This document shows positions 1-11,369 of a stretch of 64,000 nt of DNA, in pieces. Source of the stretch: Guptibacillus hwajinpoensis. Lineage in GTDB: Bacteria > Bacillota > Bacilli > Bacillales > Guptibacillaceae. Both the position numbers and the translations under genes were made by a program. The stretch covers positions 992,001 to 1,056,000 of the forward strand of contig NZ_JAIVKU010000004.1 of the NCBI RefSeq assembly GCF_020524165.1. The letters run 5' to 3'. The notes beneath the pieces are model-generated. The model had not been told where the DNA came from, made no database searches, and saw only the letters and a program-made list of their open reading frames with translations. Each line of letters opens with the position of its first letter. Within the stretch, counting starts at the first letter, position 1.

Positions 1-13
1 TTCTCCCCTTTAA

Positions 14-484
14 TTAAAAAACAACCGCAAGCCTTGCGCTTGCTACTTTTTCATAAGGTAATTCTACCTTTTTAACTCTCGTTTTCACTCGCTGTTCAAT
101 CACAACCGTTTCACCATCGAAATCAGAAAGCTTACCTTCGAAGCTTTTCTCTCCGTCTATTGGCTCGTAAGTAGTCATATAGACTTGCTTCCCTACCGCT
201 TTTTCAAAATCAGTCTTTTTCTTCAACGGACGTTCAGCACCAGGTGAGGATACTTCTAGGAAATAAGGTTGTGTAATTGGATCATGTTTATCAAGCTGTT
301 CACTTAGCTTTTCGCTAATTGTCCCGCACTCCTCAATATCAACACCTCGAGGAGAATCGACATAGACACGGAGAAACCAATTCTTGCCTTCCTGCGTGAA
401 TTCTATATCTACAAGTTCCAGGTTCATTTCATCTACTATTGGTTTTACTAGTTCTTCAGTAACCGTAATCACATTTTCATTCAT
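14..484 (-). CDS. rimP: Ribosome maturation factor RimP
   Basis: 156-residue RimP (YlxS) family protein, needed for late maturation of the 30S subunit. The N-terminal domain (residues about 1-80, with the conserved stretch [20 protein letters not shown]) and the SH3-like C-terminal domain (with [13 protein letters not shown]) are both present at normal length. I chose ATG 484 rather than the longer in-frame start at 553, because GGAGGA lies 6 nt upstream and homologues begin here. In Bacillaceae this gene heads the rimP-nusA-infB operon, which would continue off the left edge. It appears to have its own promoter (593-621) and a hairpin in its leader (535-557). Confidence 0.95.
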   Translation of the reverse strand: MNENVITVTEELVKPIVDEMNLELVDIEFTQEGKNWFLRVYVDSPRGVDIEECGTISEKLSEQLDKHDPITQPYFLEVSSPGAERPLKKKTDFEKAVGKQVYMTTYEPIDGEKSFEGKLSDFDGETVVIEQRVKTRVKKVELPYEKVASARLAVVF

Positions 485-534
485 TGGTTGTCCTCCTTTC
501 TGATCCTGTACAGCAGGGTCCCAATCGAAAACGA

Positions 535-557
535 AAGAGTGGGATAGCCCCACTCTT
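535..557 (-). terminator. Hairpin between polC and rimP, probably in the rimP leader
   Basis: On the minus strand a 9-bp stem (AAGAGTGGG / CCCACTCTT) with a 5-nt loop is followed by TCGTTTTCG. It can end polC transcripts. It also lies downstream of a good promoter at 593-621, so the rimP transcript would cross it, which makes it a candidate attenuator. Confidence 0.65.
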
Positions 558-592
558 CCGTCGCGTGTGTATTCACTAGTATTTCCACAATT

Positions 593-621
593 ACTATACC
601 ATACTCATATAACCAATTCAA
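593..621 (-). promoter_or_regulatory. SigA-type promoter for rimP
   Basis: Minus-strand TTGAAT (616-621), 17-nt spacer, TATAGT (593-598), with TG one base before the -10 box (extended -10). It lies just after the polC stop codon and points at rimP. The predicted start of transcription is near 586. Confidence 0.65.
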
Positions 622-642
622 CAGAGAAGCGAAGGGGCTTCA

Positions 643-3600
643 TTAGAATAAGCTAAGCTGGTTCGCGTCTGGAAGACCTTCAAGACATCCATGATCATCT
701 AAATACTCTAGGACGGTCTTTGAAATCTTGCTTCGCTGCTGTAAATCTTCTTTCGAAAGAAACTCGCCGGCTTCTTTCGCATTTTCAATATTTATCGCCG
801 CATTTGTTCCAACGCCTGGTAGAGAGTTAAATGGAGGTATAAGTGAATCCCCATCAACAACGAATTCAGCGGCTTTTGATCGGTATAGATCAACCTTCTG
901 CATCCGAAGACCGCGTTCTGACATTTCGAGCGCAATCTCCATTACTGTTAAGAGGTTTTTCTCCTTTGGTGATGCATCAAGACCCTTTTCGTTAATCTCT
1001 TCGATTTTCGCTCGAATCGCATTCGATCCTTTTGCCATTGTATCGATATCAAAATCATCTGCCCTTACCGTTAAATAAGCCGCATAGAAAAGAATCGGAT
1101 GATGTACTTTGAAATAAGCAATCCGAACAGCCATTAAGACATACGCAGCCGCGTGGGCTTTCGGGAACATGTACTTGATTTTTAAACAAGAATCAATGTA
1201 CCAGTCAGGCACGTCATGCTTCTTCATTTCCGCGACCCATTCTTCTTGTAATCCCTTGCCTTTTCGCACAAACTCCATGATTTTAAACGCAAGGGATGGA
1301 TCAAGACCTTTATAAATCAAATAAACCATAATGTCATCACGACAACCAATTACTTCACTCAGGTTACATGTTCCTGCTTGGATGAGCTCCTGTGCATTTC
1401 CTAACCATACATCGGTGCCGTGAGATAGTCCCGAAATCTGAACAAGTTCAGAAAACGTGCTCGGCTTGGTATCTTCTAGCATTTGACGTACGAAGCGTGT
1501 TCCGAACTCTGGAATACCGTACGTGCCCGTTTTACACATAATTTGATCCTGCGTAACGCCTAGAGATTCTGTTCCGCTAAAAAGTTTCATAACCTCCGCA
1601 TCATCAGTCGGAATGGTTTTCGGATCAATACCACTTAAGTCCTGAAGCATACGAATAACGGTGGGGTCATCGTGTCCGAGAATATCGAGCTTTAATAGAT
1701 TATCGTGAATGGAATGGAAGTCAAAGTGCGTCGTTTTCCAGGCTGATGTCTTATCATCTGCTGGAAACTGAATTGGTGAGAAATCATAAATATCCATATA
1801 GTCTGGAACGACGATAATACCGCCAGGATGCTGCCCAGATGTTCGCTTCACACCTGTACAACCAGAAACAAGTCGGTCAATCTCAGCCCCTCGATAATGA
1901 AGGTCATGGTCACCCATGTAGCCTTTCACGTATCCGTATGCCGTTTTCTCAGCAACAGTACCTATTGTTCCTGCACGGAACACATTATCCTCCCCGAACA
2001 GTTCCTTTGTATAGTTATGGGCACGAGGTTGATATTCACCTGAGAAGTTTAGATCAATATCGGGAACCTTATCCCCTTTAAATCCAAGGAACGTTTCAAA
2101 TGGAATATCGTGACCATCTTTTGTAAGAGGGATGTTGCAATCTTCACAGTTTTTATCAGGAAGATCGAACCCTGATCCTACTGACCCATCATCGAAGAAC
2201 TGTGCCTTCTTACAAGAAGGGCAGACGTAGTGTGGCGGCAGTGGATTTACTTCAGTTATCTCAGTCATCGTTGCAACGAAAGAAGAACCTACTGAACCAC
2301 GAGACCCTACTAGATAGCCATCGTTTAGAGATTTTTTTACAAGCTTATGTGAGATCAAATAGATAACAGCAAATCCGTGACCGATAATACTCTTCAATTC
2401 TTTCTCAAGTCTTTCTTCAACAATGGTTGGAAGTTCTTCCCCGTAAATGCTTCTAGCCATACTGTAGCTCATTTGACGCATTTCTTCATCAGCACCCTCA
2501 ATTCGAGGTGTGTAAAGATCGTCTTTAATCGGTTTAATGTCATCAATTAAATCCGCCACTACCTGTGGTTTCTGTACGACAATCTCCTTCGCTTTATCTG
2601 CACCAAGGAAATGGAAGCAGTCGAGCATTTCATTTGTCGTTCTAAAATGTACTTGCGGTAGCGTTTGGCGATTTAACGGATTACCCGCTTGCGCTTTAAT
2701 TAATATTTTTCGGTAAATATGATCTTCTGGCTCAAGATAGTGTACGTTACCAGTCGCTACGACAGGTTTATTCAATTTTTCACCAAGCTTTACAATTTTA
2801 CCGATAATTTCTCGTAACGCCATTTCATCCTGTACAAGCTCTTTCTCAATTAAATGCATGTAATTTTGAGGAGGTTGCACTTCAAGGTAATCATAGAACT
2901 TTGCGATGTCCTCTACTTCTTCAGGAGACTTTTGCATCATTCCTTCGAAAACTTCTCCTTTATCACATCCGGAACCAATGAGAAGCCCTTCTCGGTACTT
3001 TTCAAGCTTAGAGCGAGGTATTCGAGCCGTTCGATAAAAATAATCAATATGCGATAAGGAAACAAGTTTAAATAAGTTTTTTAAGCCAACATCATTTTTT
3101 GCCAGAATGATCGCATGAGATGGACGCGTTCGCTGAAAGCCGGTCTGCCCCATATTGTCATTTAGCATGTTGTGATTTGTAATTCCCCGCTCAAGCGCAT
3201 CCTTCACCAATTTCCAAAGTAAATAGCCTGTAGCTTCCGCATCATAAATTGCTCGGTGGTGCTGTGTTAAATCAATATCAAACTTTTTACAAAGCGTATT
3301 TAATCGGTGATTACGCATTTCTGGATAAAGAAAACGTGCCAATTCGAGCGTATCAATGACCGGGTTAGTTGCTTCACCTAAACCGACATTACGTAATCCA
3401 ACATTTAAAAACCCCATATCGAAGCTAGCATTATGGGCAACGAGAATGTCATCTCCCATAAATTCATGAAAATCTTTAATAACGTCTTCTATCTCAGGTG
3501 CATTCATCACCATATCATCGGTTATACCCGTTAGTTCAATGGTTGTGGAGGAAAGCGGGTGATGCGGATTCGCAAACCGCTCAAATTTATCTACAATTTC

Positions 3601-4932
3601 TCCATCTTTAAATTTAACTGCAGCCAGTTCAATAATTTTATTGTAAACAGCAGAAAGTCCGGTTGTTTCAACATCAAAAACGATGTACGTACCCGTTTCA
3701 AGATCTCGGTCAGCTTCATTATAAGCCATCGGTACACCATCATCGACAAGATCGGCTTCAAGACCATAAATCACTTTAATGCCGTGCTTCTGACCAGCAG
3801 CATAGGCATCTGGAAATGATTGAACAACGTTATGATCGGTAATTGCAATGGCAGGGTGCCCCCATTTAGCTGCCTGGGAGATTAAGCCCCCAGCTGTACT
3901 CACCGCATCCATCTGACTCATTTGTGTATGGGCATGAAGTTCAATTCGCTTCTCATCTTCAGGGGCCTCGTCCTGTCGCAAGTCTGGTTTGATTTCTGTT
4001 AAATCATTTCCGATCATGACAAGATCGCGTACAAACGTATCGTTCTGAATGCCGCCGCGTACTTTCACCCAGATTCCTTTTCGAACCGCTTCTAAAATCG
4101 GCACATCTTCTTTATCGCGAGAGAACATTTTCACAAGAATCGAATCTGTGTAATCCGTAATTTTAAATGTTAGTAACGTACGACCACTTCTCAGTTCCTT
4201 CGTTTCGGCGTGGAACACGTAACCTTGAACAGCAATTCGACGCTCTTCATCCTGGATCGTTTCAATCGGAACAGGGTCTTCTTTAATTTTGTACCCAATG
4301 ACGAGCGAATCTGGTACATTTTTGTTAGAAGATTTATCGGCTTTTTCTTTTTCAATTAATGCTTCCATCATTTTGGACTGATCTTCTTGCTGCTTTTGTT
4401 CAACAAATTTCTGATAATCTTGCTCAGATGCTTTCACTTCTACTTCAAGCATGTATTTCGGAAAGCCGGCATTCGTGTAACACTCTGCTAGCGGTGCCGA
4501 TAACTTTCTTCTTGCAATCGCCGCCTCTGTTTCATTACGTACCGTAACCATCAGTTTATTTCCACTTATTTTCGGAGTTTGACTTTTTAAAACATTCGTT
4601 AATGAAGCAGAGTGGTCCTGCATCAGTTCCACAACGTTTTCCCAGTAGGCCATTGCAAGGTCTTCATTTCCACCTGACTCTGTTGAAATGCTATAGGTAA
4701 CTTCGGCAATATGCTTTAATCCGTCTTGTAAACGACTTCTAAATAATTCGTAAACATGAAAAGGAAGAACATCAGGAAAGTGAAAATCAAAATGCCACTT
4801 CCTTGTTTCTTTATATACCGTTAACTTTGAAATGTAACCATCCTTGAAATAGTCAACGAATTTATCCGGAACCGATATTTGTTGAAGGAGCAGCTGGAGA
4901 CGTTCTTTCCGTATGTTTAAATCCTGGTCCAT
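643..4932 (-). CDS. polC: DNA polymerase III, PolC type
   Basis: 1429-residue replicative DNA polymerase of Firmicutes, full family length. Visible domains in order: N-terminal region (1-230), OB fold (about 235-310), PHP domain beginning near 330 ([14 protein letters not shown]), an inserted DnaQ-like 3'-5' exonuclease at about 415-575 ([24 protein letters not shown]), zinc-binding cysteines (CPSC...CEDC), the palm with [10 protein letters not shown], and a C-terminal helix-hairpin-helix region. ATG 4932 is preceded by AAGGAGGAAGAATTGA. It follows proS, with a terminator between them. All catalytic motifs look intact. Confidence 0.99.
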   Translation of the reverse strand: MDQDLNIRKERLQLLLQQISVPDKFVDYFKDGYISKLTVYKETRKWHFDFHFPDVLPFHVYELFRSRLQDGLKHIAEVTYSISTESGGNEDLAMAYWENVVELMQDHSASLTNVLKSQTPKISGNKLMVTVRNETEAAIARRKLSAPLAECYTNAGFPKYMLEVEVKASEQDYQKFVEQKQQEDQSKMMEALIEKEKADKSSNKNVPDSLVIGYKIKEDPVPIETIQDEERRIAVQGYVFHAETKELRSGRTLLTFKITDYTDSILVKMFSRDKEDVPILEAVRKGIWVKVRGGIQNDTFVRDLVMIGNDLTEIKPDLRQDEAPEDEKRIELHAHTQMSQMDAVSTAGGLISQAAKWGHPAIAITDHNVVQSFPDAYAAGQKHGIKVIYGLEADLVDDGVPMAYNEADRDLETGTYIVFDVETTGLSAVYNKIIELAAVKFKDGEIVDKFERFANPHHPLSSTTIELTGITDDMVMNAPEIEDVIKDFHEFMGDDILVAHNASFDMGFLNVGLRNVGLGEATNPVIDTLELARFLYPEMRNHRLNTLCKKFDIDLTQHHRAIYDAEATGYLLWKLVKDALERGITNHNMLNDNMGQTGFQRTRPSHAIILAKNDVGLKNLFKLVSLSHIDYFYRTARIPRSKLEKYREGLLIGSGCDKGEVFEGMMQKSPEEVEDIAKFYDYLEVQPPQNYMHLIEKELVQDEMALREIIGKIVKLGEKLNKPVVATGNVHYLEPEDHIYRKILIKAQAGNPLNRQTLPQVHFRTTNEMLDCFHFLGADKAKEIVVQKPQVVADLIDDIKPIKDDLYTPRIEGADEEMRQMSYSMARSIYGEELPTIVEERLEKELKSIIGHGFAVIYLISHKLVKKSLNDGYLVGSRGSVGSSFVATMTEITEVNPLPPHYVCPSCKKAQFFDDGSVGSGFDLPDKNCEDCNIPLTKDGHDIPFETFLGFKGDKVPDIDLNFSGEYQPRAHNYTKELFGEDNVFRAGTIGTVAEKTAYGYVKGYMGDHDLHYRGAEIDRLVSGCTGVKRTSGQHPGGIIVVPDYMDIYDFSPIQFPADDKTSAWKTTHFDFHSIHDNLLKLDILGHDDPTVIRMLQDLSGIDPKTIPTDDAEVMKLFSGTESLGVTQDQIMCKTGTYGIPEFGTRFVRQMLEDTKPSTFSELVQISGLSHGTDVWLGNAQELIQAGTCNLSEVIGCRDDIMVYLIYKGLDPSLAFKIMEFVRKGKGLQEEWVAEMKKHDVPDWYIDSCLKIKYMFPKAHAAAYVLMAVRIAYFKVHHPILFYAAYLTVRADDFDIDTMAKGSNAIRAKIEEINEKGLDASPKEKNLLTVMEIALEMSERGLRMQKVDLYRSKAAEFVVDGDSLIPPFNSLPGVGTNAAINIENAKEAGEFLSKEDLQQRSKISKTVLEYLDDHGCLEGLPDANQLSLF

Positions 4933-4970
4933 TCAATTCTTCCTCCTTCTTTAAATATGAAGAGGTAGCG

Positions 4971-5001
4971 AAAAAAAAGGTGGAAGGTACCACTGGCACC
5001 T
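4971..5001 (-). terminator. Terminator between proS and polC
   Basis: Minus-strand stem AGGTG/CACCT with an inner imperfect hairpin, directly followed by eight T residues. It ends proS transcripts about 40 nt before the polC start. Confidence 0.6.
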
Positions 5002-5011
5002 ATCCACAGTT

Positions 5012-6631
5012 TTAGTTCATTTGTGTTAAAAGCTGCTGGATTGTCTCGTTTAGGTCGTTAACAGAAACTTCCTTAGACTCACCAGTATCTCTTCGCTTTA
5101 CTTCGACTATCTCTTCGTTCGCTTTCTTGCCTACAATCACTCGGATTGGAAGTCCGATAAGATCGGCATCTTTAAACTTAACACCTGCGCGCTCTTTTCG
5201 ATCGTCATAAAGGACATCGTAACGCTCATCACGTAGCGAATCATAGAGGCGATCAGATAAAGCTGTCTGTTCATCATCTTTCACGTTTATCGTAATCAAG
5301 TGAACATGGAACGGAGTGACAGCTAGTGGCCATCTTAGTCCATTGTCATCTGCGTTTTGTTCCGCAATCGCTGCAAGTGTTCTTGAGACTCCAATGCCGT
5401 AACAGCCCATGATCATCGGTTTCGCTTTCCCGCCTTCATCAAGATAAGAAGCTCCCATTGTTTCACTATATTTCGTACCTAGTTTAAAGACCTGTCCAAT
5501 TTCAATGCCTTCTGCAAATACAATCGTTCCGTTCCCATCAGGAGATGGATCTCCTTCTTGGATAAAGCGAAGATCTTCGTAACGTTCGATGTTAAGATCA
5601 CGATCCGGGTTAACATTTTGATATGCATGCTTACCCGTTAATGATCCATTAACAATCGTACGAACTGCATGATCTGCTATGATCTTGCCAGTAAATGCGT
5701 TCGCATCTACTTCTTCGTTTATTTCTTCAACCATATCCGTGCCAAAAAGGTTTTTCACCTTAATGTCATTTAATTGATGATCGCCTCTTACTAGGGCAAG
5801 AATGGTTTCCTCTTGTACTTTAAGTAAGGTTGCGTGAATTTGGCGATCTGCTGAAGACTCACCTTCTCCTTCAGTTAAAGGAGCTTCTGCCTCATCTGGT
5901 TTCTGATAAGTAACGTGGACCTTTGCCATCTCGATATTGGCTGCATAATCAGAAGAGTCACTGTATGCAATCGTATCTTCTCCAACGCTAGAAAGGGCCA
6001 TAAATTCTTCTGTATCTTTACCGCCCATGGCTCCTGAATCGGCTACCACCGGTCGGAAGTTTAAACCTAACGTTGTAAAAATGCGGCTATACGCGCTGTG
6101 CATCGTTTGATACGCCTCATCAAGCTGCTCATCAGAAGAATGGAAAGAGTAAGCATCTTTCATAATAAACTCTCTTCCACGTAGCAATCCAAAGCGCGGA
6201 CGACGCTCATCTCGATACTTTGTTTGAATCTGGTATAACGTTACTGGCAGCTGTTTGTACGATTTTAGCTCATCGCGCACAAGACTAGTGATTAATTCCT
6301 CGTGTGTGGCACCTAGCGCGAATGGTCTACCGTGACGGTCTTTCAGTCGCATTAGTTCAGGTCCATAGACATCCCAACGTCCTGTTTCTTGCCACAATTC
6401 CGCTGGCTGAATGGCTGGCATTAAAAGCTCCTGTGCCCCAACGTCATCAAGCTCTTTTCGAATGACTTCTTCGATTTTCATTAATACTTTTTTTCCTAAT
6501 GGAAGGTATGAATAAATACCAGACGCATTTTGACGCATAAAACCCGCTCGGACAAGGAGCTGATGACTTTTAATTTCTGCATCAGCTGGATTGTCACGAA
6601 GGGTTGGATTAAAGTATTTTGATTGTTTCAT
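5012..6631 (-). CDS. proS: Prolyl-tRNA synthetase with a reduced editing insert
   Basis: 539-residue class II bacterial-type ProRS that charges tRNA-Pro. The catalytic core is normal: [19 protein letters not shown] near 31-49, [20 protein letters not shown] (motif 2) near 140-159, [10 protein letters not shown] (motif 3) and an HGTP-type anticodon domain at the C-terminus. The editing (INS) insert, residues about 222-357, is shorter than in B. subtilis ProS (564 aa) and lacks the recognisable lysine segment and the GxxGP loop expected there. I chose ATG 6631 over GTG 6640, because AGGTG lies 6 nt upstream and homologues align from this Met. It lies downstream of rasP, in the same direction. 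Confidence 0.97.
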   Translation of the reverse strand: MKQSKYFNPTLRDNPADAEIKSHQLLVRAGFMRQNASGIYSYLPLGKKVLMKIEEVIRKELDDVGAQELLMPAIQPAELWQETGRWDVYGPELMRLKDRHGRPFALGATHEELITSLVRDELKSYKQLPVTLYQIQTKYRDERRPRFGLLRGREFIMKDAYSFHSSDEQLDEAYQTMHSAYSRIFTTLGLNFRPVVADSGAMGGKDTEEFMALSSVGEDTIAYSDSSDYAANIEMAKVHVTYQKPDEAEAPLTEGEGESSADRQIHATLLKVQEETILALVRGDHQLNDIKVKNLFGTDMVEEINEEVDANAFTGKIIADHAVRTIVNGSLTGKHAYQNVNPDRDLNIERYEDLRFIQEGDPSPDGNGTIVFAEGIEIGQVFKLGTKYSETMGASYLDEGGKAKPMIMGCYGIGVSRTLAAIAEQNADDNGLRWPLAVTPFHVHLITINVKDDEQTALSDRLYDSLRDERYDVLYDDRKERAGVKFKDADLIGLPIRVIVGKKANEEIVEVKRRDTGESKEVSVNDLNETIQQLLTQMN

Positions 6632-6673
6632 CTCCTGCACCTCATTTCATTCTTAAAACGGGTCCCGTCGCTC

Positions 6674-7927
6674 TTATAAAAAGAAGCGTTGGATATCATT
6701 CCATGTTACGACTAACATCAGCAACATGAGGAACGAAAAGCCAATAAAGTGAACAAGGCTTTCCTTTTGGGGATCGATTGGCTTTCCTCGCAATGCTTCA
6801 ACACCAATGAAAAGAAGTCTTCCTCCATCAAGTGCCGGAAGCGGCAATAGATTAAAGATCCCGAGATTAATGCTTAAGAAGCCAGCCCATCTCATTAGGA
6901 CATAAAGACCACCGGATGCTGCTTCTTCCGTATAACTATAAATACCTACTGGTCCAGAGAAAGCATCGATGGAAAGTTGACCCGTAACAAGTTGACCAAG
7001 TCCTACAAAGATCGCTTTCCCAAATTCATAGGTTGAGGTAAATCCAAAGACAATGGAATCCAAGAAATTCACCTGATATTCAGGTGCAACACCAATTCGA
7101 CCAACCGACTGGTTCTCAGATAGCTCTTGTTTCTCAGGCGTAATCGATAAAGAAACGTTCTCTCCATCACGATCTACGTTAAAACCAAGCTGATTATTAG
7201 CATTTTCCTGAATAATCGAGGTCATTTGATTCCACCCCGTTATTTCAGTTCCATTGATTTCAGTAATCACATCACCATTGATCATACCTGCTTGTTCAGC
7301 GGGACTTCCGTCAACGACTTCTTTCACTTGATTCGTCGGTGTTCCTTGTAATAAACCAAGCGCAATAAAAATAACAATCGCTAATAAAAAGTTCATAACT
7401 GGACCAGCGAAAATAGCCAGGAAACGATCCCAAAGCGATTTAGCTCCAAATTGACGATCGTATGGCGCAATTTGAAACTCAGAACCGTCCATTACATAAT
7501 GAGAGGTCTCATCAATCGGGTAAACAACGGCTGGTTCATCTTCCCCTTCATATCCTTTAATATAAAGGCCACGCTCGAGATCCGCTTCTTCAACTGTTAC
7601 TTCTTTAAGATTAGGATAAGCTGATTTTTGGTTAATCACAATCTTTTCAACTTTGTTTTGAGCATTAAAGAGAAGACCGACGCGCTGGCCAGGTTTCAAT
7701 TCAATCATTTCAGGATCTTCGCCCGCCATTCGGACAAATCCACCGAGAGGGAGGAGTCTGATTGTGTAAACCGTCTCCCCTTTTTTAAATGTGAAGATTT
7801 TTGGTCCGAAGCCTATTGCGAATTCTCGACACAGGATCCCCGCACGTTTTGCGAGAAGCAAGTGACCCAATTCATGGATAAAAACGAGTGCTCCGAATAT
7901 GATAATGATCGAAATCACAGTGTTCAT
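6674..7927 (-). CDS. rasP: Site-2 intramembrane zinc metalloprotease RasP
   Basis: 417-residue S2P-family protease (RseP/RasP/YluC). In B. subtilis it cleaves the anti-sigma factor RsiW and remnant signal peptides in the membrane. Visible: HELGH zinc motif in the first transmembrane segment (about residues 18-22), one PDZ domain (about 205-270: GSPAEQAGMINGDVITEING), and the second metal-ligand motif NLLPLPALDGGRL in a late membrane segment, followed by a final helix. ATG 7927 fits AAGGTGG upstream better than GTG 7933. It is followed by proS and preceded closely by dxr, as in the conserved uppS-cdsA-dxr-rasP-proS-polC order. Confidence 0.97.
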   Translation of the reverse strand: MNTVISIIIIFGALVFIHELGHLLLAKRAGILCREFAIGFGPKIFTFKKGETVYTIRLLPLGGFVRMAGEDPEMIELKPGQRVGLLFNAQNKVEKIVINQKSAYPNLKEVTVEEADLERGLYIKGYEGEDEPAVVYPIDETSHYVMDGSEFQIAPYDRQFGAKSLWDRFLAIFAGPVMNFLLAIVIFIALGLLQGTPTNQVKEVVDGSPAEQAGMINGDVITEINGTEITGWNQMTSIIQENANNQLGFNVDRDGENVSLSITPEKQELSENQSVGRIGVAPEYQVNFLDSIVFGFTSTYEFGKAIFVGLGQLVTGQLSIDAFSGPVGIYSYTEEAASGGLYVLMRWAGFLSINLGIFNLLPLPALDGGRLLFIGVEALRGKPIDPQKESLVHFIGFSFLMLLMLVVTWNDIQRFFL

Positions 7928-7942
7928 ATTCACTTACCACCT

Positions 7943-9091
7943 TTATTTAATTAATGACTGAACTCGTAATCTTGTTTCAGAATCAACTGCAAGGATCTCT
8001 TCAAGCGAAGCATTTTGAATGATTTCATGCTTCTCCATCGCTTTTTCTACGAGCTCTTCGATCGTTAAGAAATCGATCTTACCCTCTAGAAATGCGGCAA
8101 CGGCTGTTTCATTTGCTGCATTTAATACGGCCGGAAGAGAACCTCCAGCACGGCCAGCTTCATAAGCTAGCTTTAATGCACGGAAGCGGTCAAAATCCAC
8201 TTTCTCAAAATGTAATTGACCGACTTCCCATAAGTTTAACCGTTTTGCATTTCTGATTTCAAGTCGATCAGGATAGCTAAGTGCATATTGAATTGGAATT
8301 CGCATATCCGGAGTACCTAGATGCGCCATGACGCTTCCGTCTATGTACTCTACCATTGAATGAATAATACTTTCTTTATGAAGCAATACATCAATTTGAT
8401 CATATGGCGTGCCAAACAACCAATGCGCTTCAATCACTTCAAGTCCCTTATTCATCATTGTAGCTGAGTCAATTGTAATCTTTGCTCCCATTGACCAATT
8501 AGGATGATTGAGGGCGTCATTAACACTAACACCTGCTAGTTCTTCGCGTTTTTTATCGCGAAAGCTACCACCTGATGCAGTTAATATAAGCCGCTCCATC
8601 TGGTCCTGCTTTTCGCCATTCAAACATTGGAATAATGCTGAATGCTCACTATCCACAGGCAAAAGGGCAGATCCATGTTTTTTGGCAGCTTCCGTTACAA
8701 GGTGCCCCGCTGTTACTAACGTTTCTTTATTCGCAATCGCAATCGTTTTTCCCTGCTCAATTGCTGATAGAGTCGGAGAAAGTCCGATACTCCCAAGAAT
8801 CGCATTAACGAGAACGGTTGATTCATGATGGCAGGCTACTTCTAATAACCCTTCCTCGCCATATACAATTTTCGTTTTTCTTGAAATGGTTCTTCTGAGT
8901 GATTCAGCATCTTCTTTTTTTTGGACAGATAATAACTTCGGCTTAAATTCCTCTGCTATTTCCACCGCTTTCTTGACATTTTTCCCAACTGAAATCGCTA
9001 CAAGAGAGAACATGTCAGGATGCATTCTCACAATATCAAGAGTCTGAACACCGATCGAACCAGATGCTCCGAGTAAGCTAATTTTCTTCAA
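7943..9091 (-). CDS. dxr: 1-deoxy-D-xylulose 5-phosphate reductoisomerase
   Basis: 382-residue Dxr, the NADPH-dependent enzyme that makes 2-C-methyl-D-erythritol 4-phosphate in the MEP isoprenoid pathway. The N-terminus carries the dinucleotide-binding motif [13 protein letters not shown]. Substrate and metal residues lie in [45 protein letters not shown] and [17 protein letters not shown]. Length is normal. It lies between cdsA and rasP with gaps of about 15-30 nt. The same operon carries uppS, which uses isoprenoid precursors. Confidence 0.98.
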   Translation of the reverse strand: MKKISLLGASGSIGVQTLDIVRMHPDMFSLVAISVGKNVKKAVEIAEEFKPKLLSVQKKEDAESLRRTISRKTKIVYGEEGLLEVACHHESTVLVNAILGSIGLSPTLSAIEQGKTIAIANKETLVTAGHLVTEAAKKHGSALLPVDSEHSALFQCLNGEKQDQMERLILTASGGSFRDKKREELAGVSVNDALNHPNWSMGAKITIDSATMMNKGLEVIEAHWLFGTPYDQIDVLLHKESIIHSMVEYIDGSVMAHLGTPDMRIPIQYALSYPDRLEIRNAKRLNLWEVGQLHFEKVDFDRFRALKLAYEAGRAGGSLPAVLNAANETAVAAFLEGKIDFLTIEELVEKAMEKHEIIQNASLEEILAVDSETRLRVQSLIK

Positions 9092-9123
9092 ACGAACCGT
9101 TCCTCCAATCCACTCTGTTTCGT

Positions 9124-9930
9124 CTATACCAGGTTAAGTAAATGCAGAAGGGGGAGAACGAATATGAGACTATCAAATCGATCAAGTATCCCTCCGTGTC
9201 CTGGTAAGATACTGCCTGAATCTTTCACTCCATAATGACGCTTAAATGCAGATTCAACAAGGTCACCAATCTGTCCAAAAACAGACGTTAACACAGATAC
9301 AATCAGAACGACAATCATGGAATCATATACAGGATAGATCAGTTGGAAAACAATCCCCACAATTACTGCCATCACCACTCCGCCAACCGCACCTTCTACT
9401 GTTTTGTTCGGTGAGATGTGTGGCCAAAGTTTTTTCTTGCCTAGTGATCGTCCCACAAAATAGGCTCCAGAATCTGACGCCCATATTAAGAAGATAATAA
9501 AAAACAAATGGATCATGCCGCCTATATTACTATCACCTAAGTACCTTGTTGCTGTGAAGTAATAGAAACCTAAACCAACATAGAGTGATGCCATCATAAT
9601 AAAAGAGCTTTCATCAAAGCTATACTTATTTTTCGTTAGAACCGTCATTGCAAGTAAAATGAGCAATCCGAAGAATAAGAGATCAATTTTGGTAAATACA
9701 GATGATGTTAATGAAGCAATCCAGGCATCAGGCATGACAAGAATCCACGTTCCAACGATGGCAAGTAATCCAGGAAGTGAGACCAATGTGATTTTCTTCA
9801 TTAGTAACAGTTCCACCATTCCAATTGTGGCAACTAGCGCCATCAATAGAATGAATGGCCAGTCTCCTACAACAATCATTCCTAACAAAAGGGCGCCAAA
9901 AATCACACCCGTAATAACTCGTTGTTTCAT
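9124..9930 (-). CDS. cdsA: Phosphatidate cytidylyltransferase
   Basis: 268-residue integral membrane enzyme that makes CDP-diacylglycerol from phosphatidic acid and CTP, the branch point of phospholipid synthesis. It shows about eight hydrophobic segments and the family signature near the C-terminus: [21 protein letters not shown] followed by ILDRFDS. ATG 9930 has AGGAGG 11 nt upstream, a rather long spacing. It sits between uppS and dxr in the conserved lipid and isoprenoid block. Confidence 0.97.
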   Translation of the reverse strand: MKQRVITGVIFGALLLGMIVVGDWPFILLMALVATIGMVELLLMKKITLVSLPGLLAIVGTWILVMPDAWIASLTSSVFTKIDLLFFGLLILLAMTVLTKNKYSFDESSFIMMASLYVGLGFYYFTATRYLGDSNIGGMIHLFFIIFLIWASDSGAYFVGRSLGKKKLWPHISPNKTVEGAVGGVVMAVIVGIVFQLIYPVYDSMIVVLIVSVLTSVFGQIGDLVESAFKRHYGVKDSGSILPGHGGILDRFDSLIFVLPLLHLLNLV

Positions 9931-9951
9931 TACGTTAATGTCCTCCTACAC

Positions 9952-10719
9952 TTACACCCCGCCGTAACGTCTTCCTCTACGCTGATATTCCTGTACGGCC
10001 TCAAGAAAATGGTGCTCTGTGAAATCTGGCCAAAGAACTTCTGTAAACCAAAGTTCTGTATAAGCCAGCTGCCAGAGCATAAAGTTACTTAAGCGAATTT
10101 CTCCGCTTGTCCGTATAAGTAAATCCGGATCCGGGTATTGACTGCTGAGTAAATAGGAAGAAATTTTCTCTTCCGTAATCTCTTCTTCCGTCAGTATCCC
10201 CTCTTTCACGTCACTTAATAACCGCTGCATGGCTGTTTTCATTTCATGACGACTGCCATAATTGAGTGCGAAATTAAGAATTAATCCGGTATTGTCTTTC
10301 GTTTCATTCACTGCCTTACTAATGGCTTTGAACGTGTGGGGGGGTAGCTGCTCTCGTTCTCCCATTATTCTTACTTGTACATTCTGCTCAATTAATTCTG
10401 GCAGATGGCTAAGTAAAAATTGTTCTGGGAGCTTCATCAAAAAGTCTACTTCCTCTTTCGGTCGTTTCCAATTTTCGGTTGAAAAGGCATAAAGCGTTAA
10501 GTATTGTACACCTAAGTCATTTGCTTTTCGAACAATTTTCTTCACAACCTTCACACCTTCACGGTGGCCAGCCACACGTGGGAGACCTCGCTTCTTGGCC
10601 CAGCGTCCATTGCCATCCATAATGATCGCAATATGCCCTGGGATATTAGCAGATGTGTTAATTTCTAATTGTTCCTCATCTTCATTCTTTCTCATCCAGT
10701 TCGAGAACTTCCCAAGCAT
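9952..10719 (-). CDS. uppS: Undecaprenyl diphosphate synthase
   Basis: 255-residue cis-prenyltransferase that extends farnesyl diphosphate with isopentenyl diphosphate to the C55 carrier lipid for wall synthesis. The family start motif HIAIIMDGNGRWAKKRGLPR is at about residues 28-47; STENWKRP and the C-terminal RTSGEIRLSNFMLWQLAYTE block are complete. The first 25 residues are an acidic/basic extension common in Bacillaceae. GGAGGATTTGCA precedes the ATG. A terminator lies between frr and this gene, so it may also be read from a local promoter that I could not identify. Confidence 0.97.
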   Translation of the reverse strand: MLGKFSNWMRKNEDEEQLEINTSANIPGHIAIIMDGNGRWAKKRGLPRVAGHREGVKVVKKIVRKANDLGVQYLTLYAFSTENWKRPKEEVDFLMKLPEQFLLSHLPELIEQNVQVRIMGEREQLPPHTFKAISKAVNETKDNTGLILNFALNYGSRHEMKTAMQRLLSDVKEGILTEEEITEEKISSYLLSSQYPDPDLLIRTSGEIRLSNFMLWQLAYTELWFTEVLWPDFTEHHFLEAVQEYQRRGRRYGGV

Positions 10720-10750
10720 TGCAAATCCTCCATTGTGTCACTTACTTAAC

Positions 10751-10778
10751 AAAAAAACCCCCTGTGGGAAAAGAGGGT
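10751..10778 (-). terminator. Terminator between frr and uppS
   Basis: Minus-strand 6-bp stem ACCCTC/GGGGGT (one G-U pair) with a 10-nt loop, followed by a run of seven T. It lies 32 nt before the uppS start and probably reduces rather than abolishes read-through from the rpsB-frr genes. Confidence 0.65.
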
Positions 10779-10810
10779 CCTTTTATTATCTTATTTTACA
10801 TGTTATTGAA

Positions 10811-11368
10811 TTAGACTTCCATGATTTCTTTTTCTTTATCAGCCGCAATGCTGTCAGCTTCAGCTACATACTTGTCAGTAAGTTTCTGAACATCGTCATT
10901 GCCACGGCGAAGTTCATCTTCTGTGATCTCGCCATCTTTTTCTTTCTTTTTCAACTCATCGTTAGCATCACGGCGAATGTTGCGAATGACTACTTTGCCA
11001 TCTTCAGCATATTTCTTAACAAGCTTCACAAGATCTTTACGACGCTCTTCCGTTAGAGCTGGAATTGTAAGACGAATCACATTTCCGTCATTGGAAGGCG
11101 TTAGACCTAGATCAGATTTAAGAATCGCTTTTTCAATATCGCCAATCGCTGTTTTATCGTAAGGTTGAATCAATAGCATACGCGCTTCTGGAACAGAAAT
11201 TCCCGCAAGCTGGTTAACGGGCGTAGGAGCACCGTAGTAATCCACTTGAATTTTATCAAGTAGAGAAGCGTTTGCTCTTCCTGCTCGTAGGGTTGCTAGT
11301 TCACGCTTCAAACTTGAAATTCCATTTTGCATACGTTCTTCAGCACTTTTTAACGTTTCTTTCGGCAT
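10811..11368 (-). CDS. frr: Ribosome recycling factor
   Basis: 185-residue RRF, which with EF-G splits the post-termination ribosome. It aligns over its full length with the family: [24 protein letters not shown] near 23-46, a beta/alpha domain in the middle (about 30-105), then the long helical hairpin with [15 protein letters not shown] near the middle. AAAGGGGAGAG lies upstream of the ATG. The start codon is 1 nt from the pyrH stop codon, so translation is probably coupled. Confidence 0.98.
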   Translation of the reverse strand: MPKETLKSAEERMQNGISSLKRELATLRAGRANASLLDKIQVDYYGAPTPVNQLAGISVPEARMLLIQPYDKTAIGDIEKAILKSDLGLTPSNDGNVIRLTIPALTEERRKDLVKLVKKYAEDGKVVIRNIRRDANDELKKKEKDGEITEDELRRGNDDVQKLTDKYVAEADSIAADKEKEIMEV

Positions 11369-11369
11369 C

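Noticed and set aside
728..1078. 116-codon plus-strand frame inside polC
   Set aside because: Antisense shadow of a highly conserved coding region; no ribosome binding site.
10595..11056. 153-codon plus-strand frame opposite uppS and frr
   Set aside because: A long hydrophobic-looking antisense frame, but both real genes are conserved along their length and no plus-strand promoter or ribosome binding site is seen.
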